64,000 nucleotides of DNA from Dactylellina haptotyla. Lineage: Eukaryota > Ascomycota > Orbiliomycetes > Orbiliales > Orbiliaceae. Under the pieces are notes generated by a model. The model was not told where the DNA came from and searched no databases. It was given only the letters and a program-made list of their open reading frames with translations. The position numbers and the translations under genes were made by a program. Of the stretch, positions 47,331 through 62,400 are shown piece after piece (the first letter of the stretch is position 1; the number at the start of each line of letters is the position of its first letter). The stretch covers positions 2,046,001 through 2,110,000 of the forward strand of contig CM062382.1 of the NCBI GenBank assembly GCA_031310005.1, given 5' to 3'.

Positions 47331-48306
47331 AATCTACCTTTAGTAAAAAACCATAATATAATTTATAAAAAAAAAACATAAATGATTAAAAAAAATTTAA
47401 ATTTAAAATTAATAATTAATAAAGTTATCTATAATTTTTTGATAAATTTACACCATTTTTTTTTTAATAAAAATTACATTCATGTTTTTATGAAACTTAA
47501 TTTTTATTTATTTAATTATTTTTTCTTATTTAGTTAATTGTTTTAATAAATTATTCTTATAAATAATTACTTTTATATATTTTATTTTTAATAATTTTAA
47601 TTTTTTACATTTCTTTATAATCCTTACTTAAATCTTGAATACCTTTTATTATATTAGAATTTACTTCTTTTTTAATTTTTTTAATTTTTTTTCCTTATCT
47701 TTTACCTAACAATTTAATTAATTTATTGTAAAATAATTAATATAAAAATTAAATATAAAAATTTAAGAAATATCTATACAAGTTTGCCAAATAATTATAC
47801 CGTTTATTTTAAATATAAATAAAATAATTTATATTCCTAGATATAATAAAGTAAAAATAATTATTCCAAATGTAGAACTTATAAAAAAAAAAAGCAAGGA
47901 TGCTAGAATTCTCAATCCAATCAGCCTAAACACTATGATGTTAATAAAAAGTTTATTTTAATTTTTTTTAACACCTATCTACTAGTATTATTATTTTTAA
48001 AAATATATTAATTATTTATATTTATAAGAATATTTTATAATTTAAATTTTATTTTACTATTTTGATTTAATTGCTATATTTTTATATATGTATGATTATA
48101 TAAGTATTTACTTAAAAACAAATCTTATACTACAATATAAATTATTATTCTATATAAATTCAATTCTGATGTAAAAATTAATAATATATAAGATTAAATT
48201 TTTATAAAGGAATAATAATAATATATTACTATTTTATACTTAGTTATTATCATCTATATAGAATCCCAAATTTTATAAAAAAATTATTTATATAAAAGCT
48301 TATTTT

Positions 48307-48316
48307 AAAAAGAAAA
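48307..48316 (+). other. polypurine tract of element B
   Basis: Run aaaaagaaaa ending three bases before the 3' LTR, the expected place of the plus-strand primer. The same run is at the very end of the window for element D. Confidence 0.7.
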
Positions 48317-48319
48317 TAA

Positions 48320-48868
48320 TATTATAAATTATAAATTTTAATAATATAAATATTTATACCTTATTTTATATTATACTATTCTAAATTTTATTATTATACT
48401 TTGTATTTATAAATATATATTATTTTTAATATATTTATTTGTAAAACTCATATATTTATTTAATACATTATATTATGGTATAATATAAATATTTACTCAT
48501 TTATTTTTTAATTTAAACAAGTAATATAAGAATTTTTAAAAATTTATTTACTTATATATTTTATCTATACAAACATATAAAAAGAATAAATTTTTAAAAA
48601 ATATTTTATAATATTTATATATATAAAATTATTATTAAAATTAATAAAATGTTTTTATTTTTATTAATTAACTTAAATATAATTTAATATATTTAATTAT
48701 TTTTATTCTATTATTATTATATATTTTAAATAAACTATCTTCAATATTTTATAATTTTATATATATTTTTTATTAAAAAATTTAAATATCTTAAGTAGAG
48801 AGAAAGTTTTACATATCTTAATATTGCATATTCGTATTGTTACATTGGGTAGCGTACGAAGTGTAACA
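48320..48868 (+). repeat. 3' LTR of element B
   Basis: 549 bp, exactly as long as the 5' LTR. The front is heavily converted to A/T, while the last 45 bases keep their G and C (ending GTACGAAGTGTAACA), the reverse of the state in the 5' LTR. Confidence 0.93.
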
Positions 48869-48873
48869 TTAAA
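48869..48873. other. target-site duplication of B, right copy (ttaaa)
   Basis: Directly follows the 3' LTR and equals 40118-40122. Confidence 0.9.
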
Positions 48874-49596
48874 TTTAGTATAAATTTTATTAATAATTAT
48901 AATAAATAAATTTAATTATTTTATTTTAAAAATTTATAATTAAATTATAATTTTTTAATTAATTATATTTTAAAATGAGGTTATTATTAATAAGGTTAAA
49001 AATATTGATAATTTATTTTTTAAAATATTTATTAATAATAAAAATAATATTAATTTTATATTTAATTGTTTTTAAAAAACTTTTTTTAAAAGTAACAACA
49101 TTATATATAATATTTTTAAATTATATAAAAAAATTATATTTTTTAATATATTTTTTTAAAATATATATAATTTTCATTTTATTATTTATAAAAACTTATA
49201 TAAAATTTTCATTAATAATATAAGATATTTAAAAATATTATTTTTTAATTTAATTAAAAATTTTATTAAATTTTTTTTTAATAAAATTAAAGTTAAATAA
49301 TTTAATATATATTATTATCTAAAACTTTTTTAATTTAAAATATTATATTATTTAATATTATTAAATTTTATATTTTCAGTAATATTCCTAATTTCTTTTT
49401 ATTTTTAAAAATTAGGTAATATATTTATTATAATTAAAATATTTTATTAATAATTTTGAGTGTAGAATTTTAAATCTTTTTTATAATAAAATTATTATTT
49501 ATAATTTGGGTAACTTTTTTGGGTATATAGTTTTGGAAGTTTCTTTTAATATATTATAAAAATGATATTAATTTATTTTTGTATATAATTGGTGTA
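48874..49596 (-). mobile_element. element A, middle part, between insertions B and C
   Basis: Continues A after B: it aligns with C from about 54113 to 54830. It stops at 49596, where the LTR of element C begins. The hydrophobic frame at 48975-49223 is a by-product of AT-rich sequence, not a gene. Confidence 0.85.
49592..49596. other. presumed target-site duplication of element C (gtgta, left copy)
   Basis: Five bases directly before the LTR of C. The right copy should lie beyond the window. Confidence 0.45.
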
Positions 49597-50150
49597 TATT
49601 ACACTTCGTACGCTACCTAATGTAATAGTATGAATATGCAATATTATGATATGCAAAACTTTCTTTTTACCTAAAATACCTAGGTTTTTTAACAAAAAAT
49701 ATATATATAATTATAAGATATTAAAAATAGTTTGTTTAAAATATATAATAATAATAGAATAAAGATAATTAGATATATTAAATTATATTTAAATTAATTA
49801 ATAAAGATAGAAATTACTTCATTAATCTTAATAATAATTTTATATATATAATAATTATAAAATATTTTTTTAAACATTTATTTTTTTTATATACTTATAA
49901 AAATAAAATATATAAATAAATAAACTTTATTTATTTTTTATATTATTTATTTAAACTAAGAAATAAATAAAGTAAACATTTATATTATATTATAATATAA
50001 TATATTAAATAAATAAGTAGGTTTTTTAAATAAATATATTATAAAAATAATATATATTTATAAATATAAAATATAATAATAAAATTTAGAATAATATAAT
50101 ATAAAATAAAATATAAATATTTATATTATTAAAATTTATAATCTATAATA
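49597..50150 (-). repeat. LTR of element C (3' LTR, reverse orientation)
   Basis: About 554 bp. It starts TATTACACTTCGTACG, the RIP-changed form of the TGTTACAC end, and ends AATCTATAATA. Confidence 0.85.
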
Positions 50151-53100
50151 TTTTCCTTTTTTAAAAATAAGTTTCCATATAAATGGTTTTTTAAAATTCA
50201 AAGTTTTATATAAACAATAATAATTAAATATAAAATAATAATATACTATCATTATTCCTATATAGGAATTTAATTTTATATATTATTAATTTTTATATTA
50301 AAATTAAATTTATATAAAATAATAATTTATATTATAGTATAAAATTTATTTCTAAATAAATACTTATATAATTATATATATATAAAAATATAGTAATTAA
50401 ATTAAGGTAGTAAAAATAAATTTAAATCATAAAACATTCTTATAAATATAAGTAATTAATATATTTTTAAAAATAATAATATTAATAAACAAATGTTAAA
50501 AAAATTAAAACAAATTTTTTATTAATATTATAGTATTCAGATTAATTAGATTAAAAATTCTAATATCTTTACTTTTCTTTTATAAATTTTATATTTAGAA
50601 TAATCACTTTACTTTATTATATCTAAAATATAAGCTATTCCATTATTATTCCATTTATATTTAAAATAAATAGTATAATTATTTGGAAACTTATATAAGT
50701 ATTTTTAAATTCTTATATTTAGTTTCCATATTAATTATTTTATAATAAATTGATTGGATTATTAAGTAAAAAATAAAGAAAGAGTTGGAATAATTGAAAA
50801 AAAAGCAAATTTTAATATAATAAAAAGTATTTAAAATTTAAACAAAAATTATAAAAAATATAAAAATAAAATTATTAAAAATAAAATATATAAAAATAAT
50901 TATTTATAAAAGTAATTTATTAAAGTAATTAGCTAAATAAAAAAATAGCTGAATAAATAAAAATTAAATTTTATAAAAATGTAAATATAATTTTTATTAA
51001 AGGAGATAGTATAAATTTATTAAAAAATTATAAACTATTTTATTAATTTTTAATTTTAAAATTAAATTTTTTAATTATCTTTATTCTTTTTCATAAATTG
51101 TGCTATTTTTTTATTAAAAATAAATTTAAATAATAATGGAAAATAAATTATATTTAGATCCATTCATTATTCTATAATTTATATAATGGTAATTATTTGA
51201 TTAAATATTTATTATTTTTATTAAATTTATTAAAAATCTTTTTAAATTTGTATTTTATATAATTTTTATATTCCAATTTTTTATTTTTTAAATTCTTTTT
51301 TAGGCTTGGGGAAACTAGTTTTAAAAATAAAATATAAAAAAATTAATAAATTTGGATAAATCCTAGAATTTTAAATTTAAAAATATTATTATTAAATTTT
51401 CTAATAATAGTAAAAAATCTATATTTTTAATAATTTAATTTTTATTTTATTATTCTTTCCATTTAATATATTTAATAAGTAAATATACTTTATTTTTTTT
51501 AAAAAAATACTTTATATTTTTAAAAAATACTTCATATATTATTAATTATAATAATGTAATATATATTTTATCATAAATTAAAAATCTTTTTATAAATTAT
51601 TATAAAGATTCTTTATATTATTAATATATTTTTACTTCTAAAATTATTTTTTAAATATTATAAAAAAAAATTACAATAGGGTTTTATTTTTAAGTATTTT
51701 ATAAAGTGTATATTTAATAAATAAATATTTTAATATATTATAAATAAATTTAAGATATAATAATAATTTAATTTAATTATTTTATACTATATTAAAAATT
51801 TTTTAATTATATTTTAATAATTTAGATAATTTATTTTATAATTTTATCTATTTAAACATATTTTTACTAATAATATTAATTTTAATATTAATCTAATTCT
51901 TAATTAAATTTTAGAATTTATTAATAAATAATATATTTTTATTATAAATATATTTAAATTATAATTTATATTAATTAAAAATTTATTTATTATAAACTTA
52001 TTTAAATTTAATTATAAATTATTTAAAATTTTATAATTTTAAAATTATTATTTTTAAATTTATAAATAATAATTAAAATTTTATTATAAATAATATTTAT
52101 AAAAGGGTTTCTTAAAAACATTTCTTATATAAAATTATATAAAATAATTTGGAATAATTCTAAAGATATATTATAAAATTATAATTTTTATAAAATAAAT
52201 ATTAATTAAATTTGTTTCAATAATATATATTATAAGTTTTAATATATTATTTAATATATTATTATATTTAAAATTAAAAATAAGATTTAATTAAAAATTT
52301 CTAAATATATTCAATTTTTAAATATTTATAGGATAATGTATTATAATATTATTTAATAAATTATTATTAAAATTTTTTAAAAAAATAGAAAAATTTTTAA
52401 AAATAAATTTTTTATTATAAAATAATCTAAAGTATTAGAATCTTCTAATAATATTTTTTATAATAAAATATTTATTATAATTTTATTTAAGATTTTTGCA
52501 AACTAATTTTTAAAATATAAAAATAAAATTAAAAGTTTTATTAATTAAAATAATTATATATTTTTTTTTAAGAATAGCTTTTTATTAAATTAAATTCTTA
52601 TTATTAAATTAAATTATTAATTAATAGTGTTAATTTTAGAATTTTCTTTTCTTTTATAATATATAATTTTTATATTATATTAATTGATAAGTTTTTATTA
52701 ATAAACTTATTATTTATTAAAATTTTTAAATAATAAGAAGTAGGTAAGGTTCTTATAATTTAAGTATATTATAAAAATTTTTTATTTAAAAATATATTTT
52801 TATATTTTGTAAGTTTGAATGATAACTATTAATTTTTATTATAAATAAAATATTATAATTTAATAATATTAAATTTATAAAAAATAGGTAATAAGATGCT
52901 ATTCTTAATTAAATTGTAATTAATATAAATAAACTTTTAATATAATATTAAAAATATTTGTTTTAATTTTAATAAATAAATTTAAATTAAGGATAAAAGT
53001 TAAAAATTTTTTTAAATATATTAAAAATATATTTAATTAAAAGTTATTTTAAAATATATTTTAATTTTTATTAATTTTAAAAGAATATTAGATATATAAT

Positions 53101-55930
53101 TATATTGTTTAATAAATTGTTAATAATAATTATAAAATTTTAAAAAGTTTAAATATTTTTAATATTTTAAAATTAAAATTATTTTTAAATAATGTTAATT
53201 TTTTAAATTTATTTTAATTTTTAAATTATAATTATAACTTTTAAAAATTTGTATTTTATAATTTTAAATTTTGTTTTTAATTTAATTTTAAAATTATATT
53301 TATTTAATGTTTTGAGGATTATAATAATATATTATTAATATTTTTTAGGTTTTATTATAAATTAATATATTATTAAAATAGATAATACATATTTTATCAA
53401 TATAGTTTTTAATATATGATTTATAAAAATTTAAAAAATATTAAGGTATTAATTAATCCTATAAATATAATTAAATATTTAAATAATTTATAATAATATT
53501 TAAATGTTGTCTTCTAAATATTTTTAGGATAATTTATAAATTATAATAAGTAATTATGATATTAAATTTAATAAATAAATAATTCTAATTAATTAATTTA
53601 AAAATTTATTAATTTAAAATAAATTATTATAATTTTTAATTATAATAGTATTAAGATTTTAATAATTAATACAAATTTATAATTTTTCATTTTTTTAAAA
53701 ATGAAAAAATTAGATATTCTATAAAAGACTTTAAAAGATAAATATATCCCTTTCATAAATTTTCTTTAATATATTTTCTAAATGTTTTATTTTAATATAA
53801 ATATAAATAAATAAAAATTTAAATATAATATTTTTATAATAATATTTTATAAATAAATTTATTAAATAATAATAATATATTTTATTTTTAATTTTTAAAA
53901 GTTTAAATTTATTTAAATATTTATTTTAGATTTTTAAATAATATATTTTTAAATATTATTTTAATAGTTTTAATAATATTTTTAATTTTAAATCATATTT
54001 ATTTAAAAATATTAGATTTATTAAAAATAATAATAAATTTCCTTATTAAAAAATGTTCTATAAGTTGTAGATGAACTTTTAAATTATTTATAAATTATTT
54101 ATTAAATTTATTATAAATTCTATTAATAATTATAATAAATAAATTTAATTATTTTATTTCTAAAATTTATAATTAGGTTATAATTTTCCAATTAGTTATA
54201 ATTTAAAATAAAATTATTGTTAGTAAAATTAAAAATATTAATAATCCATTTTTAAAATATTTATTAATGATGAGGATAATATTAATTTTATATTTAATTG
54301 TTTTTAAAAGTTTTTTCCAAAGGTAATAATGTTATATATAATATTTTTAAATTATATAGGAAAATTATATTTTTAATATATTTTTAAAATATATATAATT
54401 TTTGTTTATTATTTATAAAAGTTTATATAAAATTTCTATTAATAATATAAGGTATTTAAAAATATTATTTTTAATTTAATTAAGAGTTTTATTAGGTTTT
54501 TAATAAAATTAAAGTTAAATAATTTAGTATGTATTATTATTTAAAACTTTTTTAATTTAAAATATTATATTATTTAATATTATTAAATTTATATTATTAA
54601 TAGTATTTTTAGTTTTTTATTTTTAAAGATTAAATAACATATTTATTGTAATTAAAATATTTTATTAATAACTTTAAATATAAAATTTTAAATTTTTTAT
54701 AATAAAATTATTATTTATAATTTAGGTAATTTTTGAATATATGATTTTGAAAATTTCTTTTAATATATTATAAAAATAATATTAATTTATTTTTATATAT
54801 AATCATTAGTATAAAAATTCTTATTATAAAAGTAATAATTAAAAATTTTGATTTGTAAAATTAATATTTTTTTCCTTTTTTGTTTTTATAATATTAATTT
54901 CTAATATTATTTTAATAATATTATAATTTTTTATATAAAATTAATATATTTTATAATTTTATATTAATTTAATTTTATAATAATAAAGTATTATAAAGTA
55001 TGTAATTTATTAATAAAATTTATAAAAAATTTTTTATTATTTTTCTACATATTTATAGTTAAAAACAATTATTTGGTTTGTATAATTTTAATATATAAAT
55101 TTAATTAAATTTATATTAAAATATTTGTATAATTGGTATTAATATATTTTATAAAATTCTATGTATTGATTAATAAATTAAGGCCAATTCCTATTATTAT
55201 CAATATAAAATATTGGGTGGTTGTATCTTATAAATCCAATACCAAATAAGGTAAGTTATTTAAAATATTAATTTTTTTGGTATTTAGGTGTAATATTTAT
55301 TTTTATAATTTTTATTAATTTTTTTAATATTTAATTTTTAAAAGTTTATTTGGTTTTTGGTGATTGGGTGGTGTTGTTAGGTTTAGGAAATAATTAATCA
55401 TAAATTTTTTTTTTTTATTGATAATATAATTTATCCATTTGGTTGTTATATTCTTCTTTTATTAAAAAATTAGTTAATATAATTATAAATTTAATAATCC
55501 AATTTTATATAATTTTATAATATTTTTAAAAATAGATTTTTGGTTTATAATGATATAAGGTTTTTAAAATCTATTATAAACAAATTTCTCTTTAAATTTT
55601 ATATTTTTTTTATAAATTATTTAAAAAATCTTATATATATTATAAATATACTACTTCTTTTAAAAAAAAATTTTCTTATTTAAAATAGTATTTTTTTATA
55701 ATAAATTTAATCTTATTTTTTTATTAAATATTTTTAATTTCCAATTCTTGAAAATATATATTTTAAATAAAACAATAAAAAAAATAAAAATTCAAATTCT
55801 TTCTAACATAGTTAAGATTTAAGATATAGTAAAATCAACACTAAAAAAATCTTCTTTATTAATTCAATAAAAAATAACATTAAATTACCATTCTTTTTAA
55901 AAAAATTTTTTAAATTATTAATAATTATTT

Positions 55931-55935
55931 TTATA
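55931..55935. other. presumed target-site duplication of element D (ttata, left copy)
   Basis: Five bases before the LTR of D inside C. The partner should lie just past the 3' LTR of D, outside the window. Confidence 0.45.
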
Positions 55936-56481
55936 TATCACAGATTATGAGCCTTAACAATACAAATACTTATACTAAATTTTATATTATATTATTCTGA
56001 TTTTTATTATTATATTTTATATTTATAAATATATATTATTTCTAATATATTTATTTATAAAGTTTATATATTTATTTAAAACATTATATTATAATATAAT
56101 ATAAATATTTATTTATTTTTAATTTAGATAAGTAATATAAAAATTTTAAAACTTATTTATTTATATATTTTATTTATATAAATATATAAAAAAACGAATT
56201 TCAAAATATTCTATAATATTTATTCTATAATATTTATATATATAAAATTATTATTAAAACTAATAAAGTATTTTTATTTTATTGGTTAATTTAAATATAA
56301 TTCAATATTTAATTATTTTATTTTATTGTTGTTATATATTTTAAAATAAGTTATTTTAATATTTTATAATTTTATATATATTTTTACTAAAAATTTAGAT
56401 ATTTTAGGTAAAAGAAAAATTTTATATATTTTAATATTATATATTTATATTATTATATTAAATAATATATAAAGTGTAATA
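55936..56481 (+). repeat. 5' LTR of element D
   Basis: About 546 bp. It begins TATCACAG (TGTCACAG in B) and ends AAGTGTAATA (AAGTATAACA in B), both explained by single RIP-type changes. Confidence 0.88.
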
Positions 56482-59400
56482 CTTTAATTAATTATTTTTA
56501 ATTAAAAAAAATATATATATAATAGTATTTTTAATTTAAAAATTTATAGTTTTAAAGAACAAGATTATAAATAAAGAAGGCGATTATTCTTATCTATATA
56601 ATGTTTAAATAAATAAATCAAAACCAAGTTTTATAAAATTAATTAAACATTTTTATATTTATAAAGATAAAAAGAAAAATATTACCCTTACTCTATTAAT
56701 CCTTAAAACTGATTTATTTAAATAAAAATAAAATTTCGATTATTAATAATAAAATCTATTTTAACACTATTATATAAATACAGGAAGAAAAACTATATAT
56801 TTAATAAAATTATTGATAATTTAATAAAAATTATTATTTTAGATAATAATAAATATTTATAAAATTTAGAAATAATTATAAAAATTTTAAAAAAATTTAA
56901 AAAAATAGCCATTATGATTTAAACAATTATTAAAATCTATAAGGATGTATAAGGTGTATTTGATATAATTAAAAAAAGCTATACCAATTATTTTAGAATT
57001 TAGTTAAAACTAAATAAAATTTATTTTATTTTACATTAAACAAAAATAAACTTTGTTATAAATTAATTTTTGATTTTAAAACTTAAAAAATCTTAATGAA
57101 AATCCCAATAATAATAATAAAATATTTTAATAATAATTTTAATAATTTTAATAAATTTTATTAATTTATTTCAATTTATTATTTAATATAAGGAAATAAA
57201 AATATTGGATTTTAATAAATTTAACAATTTATTATATAAATTTGATTAATTTATTTAATAAGTTATTATTATTTTTATTTTCAATATTAACAATTTAAAA
57301 ATAATAAAAATAAAATTTTTATATTTTTATTAGAATCATTTTCCATATTTATAATTTCTATTTTATATAATATAAAAAAATAGAAAAATAAAAATAGAAA
57401 ATTAATAATAATTATATTATTTAAATTTTTATTAATTATTTATATTTTATTAAAAATTTAAATAATTTTATAAATATTAAAATAAAATTAAAAACTCTTT
57501 ATATTATTTAAAATTTATAATAAATTAAATTTATTAAAAATATTTTTAAATTATTAATATTTATATTTTTATAGTTGGATATATAGTAGAATAACTGATT
57601 TATTATATTAAAAAGATTAAAATTTATATAAAAATAAAAATTATTAAAATAATTATATATAATTTAAAAATTTAATATTATATAATTAAAAATTTAATTA
57701 TAAAATTTAATATTATATAATTAAAAATTTAATTATAAAATTTAATAATAATTATTTTTAAAAATATAAAATAAATATTTTATAAATTTATAATAATTAT
57801 AATTAATTTTTAATTTTTAAGGAATTGTTTGAATTAATAAAATAATTAACCTAAATTTTGTAATAATAATTAAGAAATTGATTATTTTATAATTTTAAAA
57901 ACTATTTTACAATAAATTAAAATTAATTATTTTAAAATTAAAATAATTTTTATATATCTCCTAGAATAACTACTAAAGATTAAATAATTAATAATAATAA
58001 AATGGAAATAATTAGACTTTAAAAATATTTTTAAATTATTTTTATAAAATTAAGAAAAATTTAAAATTAAAATTAATAATTTAGGAATTATCTTTTAAAA
58101 TCTAATAAATTAATATATTATTAGTATAATAAAGAAAGATATATTAAACAAAATTGTTTAGTTAATTAATATTTAAAAAATATTAGAATAATTAATTAAA
58201 AATATTATAAGAATAATATAATTATAAAAATATTAAGAAAGTTATGATAAATATATCAAAAAATATAAAAGTGATTATTAGTAATTTAAAGAAGAATTGT
58301 AAAAAATGGTAATTTAATATTATTTTTATTGAGTTAATAAAAAATTTTTTAATATTAATCTTATTGTTTTTAAATTTTAGTTATATTAGAAAGAATTTAA
58401 ACTTTTACTCCTTTTATTATTTTATTTAAAATATATATTTTTAAAAATTAGAAATTAAAGATATAAATTAGAAATTAAAGATATTTAATAAAAAATAAAA
58501 TTAAATTTATTATAAAAAATATTATTTTAAATAAAAAATTTCTTTTAGAAAGAACAATATACTTATAATATATATAAAATTTTTCAAATAATTTATAAAA
58601 AAATATAAAATTTAAAAAATTTATTTACAATAAATTTTGAAAACCTTATATTATTATAAATTTAAAATTTATTTTTAAAATATTATAAAATTATACAAAA
58701 TTAGATTATAAAATTTATATTTATACCAATTAGCTTTTTAATAAAAAAATTCATAATTAATTATTTCTAAATCTAATAATATTATTAAAGATTAGATTTA
58801 GGAAAGATTATTTATTATTTTAGAAATAAATATTATATATTAAAAATTAATGTTTTAAATAATTTATTTTATTTAATATTGATTTATAAAACATAGTCAC
58901 CTAATATTTTATATTAATAATAATAAAAGTTGGTTTTAATTTATTAATAAATATACAAAATTATGCAAAATATATTAATATCAACTATATAGATATTCTA
59001 ATATAAATATAATTAAATTTATATATTAAAATTATACAAACTAAGTAATCGTTTTTAACTATAAATATATAAAAATAATAAAAAATTTTTATAAATTTTA
59101 TTAATAAGCTATATATTTTATAATATTTTATTATTACAAAATTAAATTAGTATAAGATTATAAAATATATTAATTATATATAAAAATTATAATATTATTA
59201 ATATTATATTAAATATTAATATTATAAAAATTAAAAAAAGAAAATACTAATTTTACAAGTTAAAACTTTTAATTATTATTTTTATAATAAAAATTTTTAT
59301 ATTTATATTAATTATATGTAAAAATAGATTAACATTATCCTTATAATATATTAAAAAATTTCTAAAATTATATATTCATAAAAGCTACCCAAACTATAAA

Positions 59401-62400
59401 CAACAATTCTATTATAAAAAGATTTAAAATTTTATATTTAAAATTGTTAATAGAATATTTTAATTATAATAAATATATTATTTAACCTTTAAAAATAAAA
59501 AGAAATAGAAGATATTTTATATTATATAAAATTTAATAATATTAAATGGTATAATATTTTAAATTAAAAAGTTTTAAATAATAATATATGTTAAATTGTT
59601 TAATTTTAACTTTATTAAAAAAATTTAATAGAATTTTTAATTAAATTAAGAAATAATATTTTTAAATATTTTGTATTATTAATAAAAATTTTATATAAGT
59701 TTTTATAAATAATAGAGTAGAAATTACATATATTGTAGAAAAATATATTAAAAAATATAATTTTTATATAATTTAAAAATATTATATATAATGTTGTTGC
59801 TTTTGGAAAAAATTTTTAAACACAATTAAATATAAAATTAATATTATTTTTATTATTAATAAATATTTGAAAAAATGAATTATCAATATTTTTAATTTTG
59901 TTAATAACAATTTTATTTTAGAATATAATTGGTTAGAAAATTATAACCCAATTATAAATTTTAAAAATAAAATAATTAAATTTATTTATTATAATTATCA
60001 ACAAAACCTATAATAAATTTAATAAATCATTTATAAATAATTAAAAAAAATTCATTTATGATTTATAAAATACCTTTTAAATAAAAAAATTTATTATTGT
60101 TTTTATAATAAATTTAATATTTTTAAATAAATATAGTTGAAGGTTAAAGATATCATTTAAATTATTAAAAAATTATTAAAAATATTTTATTTTTAAAATC
60201 TTAAAATAGATTTTTAAATAGATTTAAACTTTTAAAATTAAAAATAAAAATATATTATTTTTATTTAATAAATTTATTTATAAAATATTATTATAAAAAA
60301 GTATTATTTTTAAATTTTTACCTATCTATACTTATATTTAAAAAGAATTTAAAACTCTCAAAAAATACATTAAAAAAAATTTATAAAAAAAATATATTTA
60401 ACCCTTAAAATCTCCAACCAAACATTTAATTTTTTTCATTTTTAAGAAAAATAAAAAATTATAAATTTATATTAATTATTAAAATTTAAATATTATTATT
60501 ATTAAAGATTATAATAACTTACCACAAATTAATAAATTTCTAAATTACTTTATTAAAACCATTTACTTTATTAAATTCAATATTATTATTGCTTATTATA
60601 ATTTATAAGTTATTTTAAAAAATGTTTGGAAAATAGTATTTAAATACCACTATAATTTATTTAAATATTTAATTATATTTATAAAATTAATTAATATTTT
60701 TATATCCTTTTAAATTTTTATAAATCATATATTAAAACCATATTAATAAGATATATATTATTTATTTAAATAATATATTAATTTATAATAAAAACTTTAA
60801 AAACACTGATAATATATCATCACCATTTTCAAAGTATTAAATAAATATAATTTTAAAATTAAATTAAAAAAATAAAATTCAAAGTTACAAAATACAAATT
60901 TTTAAAATTATTATTATTATTTAAGAAATTAAAATGGATTTTAAAAAATTAATATTATTTAAAAATAGTTTTGATTTTAAAATATTAAAGATATTTAAAC
61001 CTTCTTAAATTTATATAACTATTATTAATGATTTATTAAATAATATAGTTATATATTTAATGTTTTTAAAATTAATAAAAATTAGAGTATATTTTGAAAT
61101 GATTCCTAATTAAATATGCGTTTTTAATATATTTAAAAATTATTTTTTTAACCTCTATTTTTAAATTATATGATTTTAATTTATTTATTAAAATTAAAAT
61201 AGATGTTTTTAATACTATACTAAAAACCTATCTATATTAATTATAATTAAATTAAAAATAATATTTTATTATTTATTTATTTTATAAGTTTAATATTATT
61301 GAATTATAATATTTTATTTATAATAAAAAATTAATAATTATCATTTAAATTTATAAAATATAAAAATATATTTTTAAATAAAAGAATTTTTATAATATAT
61401 TTAGATTATAAAAATTTTATTTATTTCCTATCTTTTAAAAATTTTAGCAAATGATAAATCCATTAATAAAAATTTATTAATTAGTATAATATAAAAATTA
61501 TATATTATAAAAAAAAAGAATTTTAAAACCAACACCATTAATTAATAATTAAATTTAATGGTTAAAATCTAACTTAATAAAAACTATTTTTAAAAAAACA
61601 ATATGTAATTATTTTAATCAATAAAGTTTTTAATTTTACTTTTATATTTTAGAAAATTAATTTATAAAAGATCTCAAGTATAGCTATTAAAAATATTTTA
61701 TAATAAAAGAATATTATTAAAAATCCTAATATTTTAAATTATTTTATAATAAAAAAATTTATTTTTTAAAAATTTTTACATCCCTATTAAAACACTTTAA
61801 TAATAATTTTTAAATAATATTATAATACATTATTTTATAAACACCTAGGATTAAACATATTTAAAAACTTTTAATTAAATTTTATTTTTAATCTTAAATG
61901 TGATAATATATTAAATAATATATAAAAATCTGTGATATATGTTGTTAAAATAAATTTAATTAATATTTATTTTAAAAAATTATAATTTTATAATATATTT
62001 TTAAAATTATTCTAAGTTATTTTTATTTATAATTTTATATAAAAATACCTTTTAAAAGATTCTTTTATAAATATTATTTATAATAAAATTCTAATTATTA
62101 TTTACAAATTTAATAAAGTAATAATTTTAAAACTATAAAATTTTAAATAATTTATAATAAAATTTGAATAAATTTATAATAAACAAATTTTTAATTAATA
62201 TAGATTATAATTTAAATATATTTATGATAAAAATATATTATTTACTAATAAATTTTAAAACTTAATTAGGAATTAGATTGGTATTAAAATTAATATTATT
62301 AGTAAAAAATGTATTTAAATAAATAAAATTATAAAACAAATTATTTAAATTATTAAAATATAATTAAAAATTTTTAATATAATATAAAATAATTAAATTA

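Larger units (their letters stand above)
40123..48868 (+). mobile_element. complete, RIP-mutated Ty3/Gypsy retrotransposon B (8746 bp)
   Basis: Flanked by 5-bp TTAAA duplications, with two LTRs of equal length (549 bp) in direct orientation, starting TG/TA and ending CA. Relic order on the plus strand is gag with a zinc knuckle (42316-42357), protease (VDSGT at 44004-44018), reverse transcriptase (YFNNILVYS at 45055-45081), integrase (about 46540-46660) and a chromodomain-like end (about 47236-47330), then a polypurine tract. RT before integrase means Ty3/Gypsy, not Copia. Every long frame is broken by stops, and catalytic codons carry G-to-A or C-to-T changes, so the element is dead. It inserted in element A. 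Confidence 0.93.
49597..55935 (-). mobile_element. Ty3/Gypsy element C, 3' part (minus orientation), interrupted by D
   Basis: Begins with a reverse LTR (49597-50150), then a complement of the B interior from 3' to 5'. Matching landmarks include the block after the LTR (50500-50800 against the complement of about 47650-47960 in B), the pol end near 51180-51420, and the gag region at 55800-55935 against B about 42465-42600. About 1.8 kb of interior and the second LTR are missing at the point where D enters. All frames are broken. Confidence 0.87.

Noticed and set aside
48975-49223. 82-codon hydrophobic frame (Leu/Ile/Phe/Lys)
   Set aside because: Composition is what AT-rich RIP-mutated DNA gives by chance; it lies inside element A and has no counterpart in C.
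48857-49612. Inverted repeat pair around a 0.7 kb segment that looks like a terminal-inverted-repeat DNA transposon
   Set aside because: The two ends are the outer LTR ends of elements B (plus) and C (minus); each continues into a full LTR and retroelement interior.
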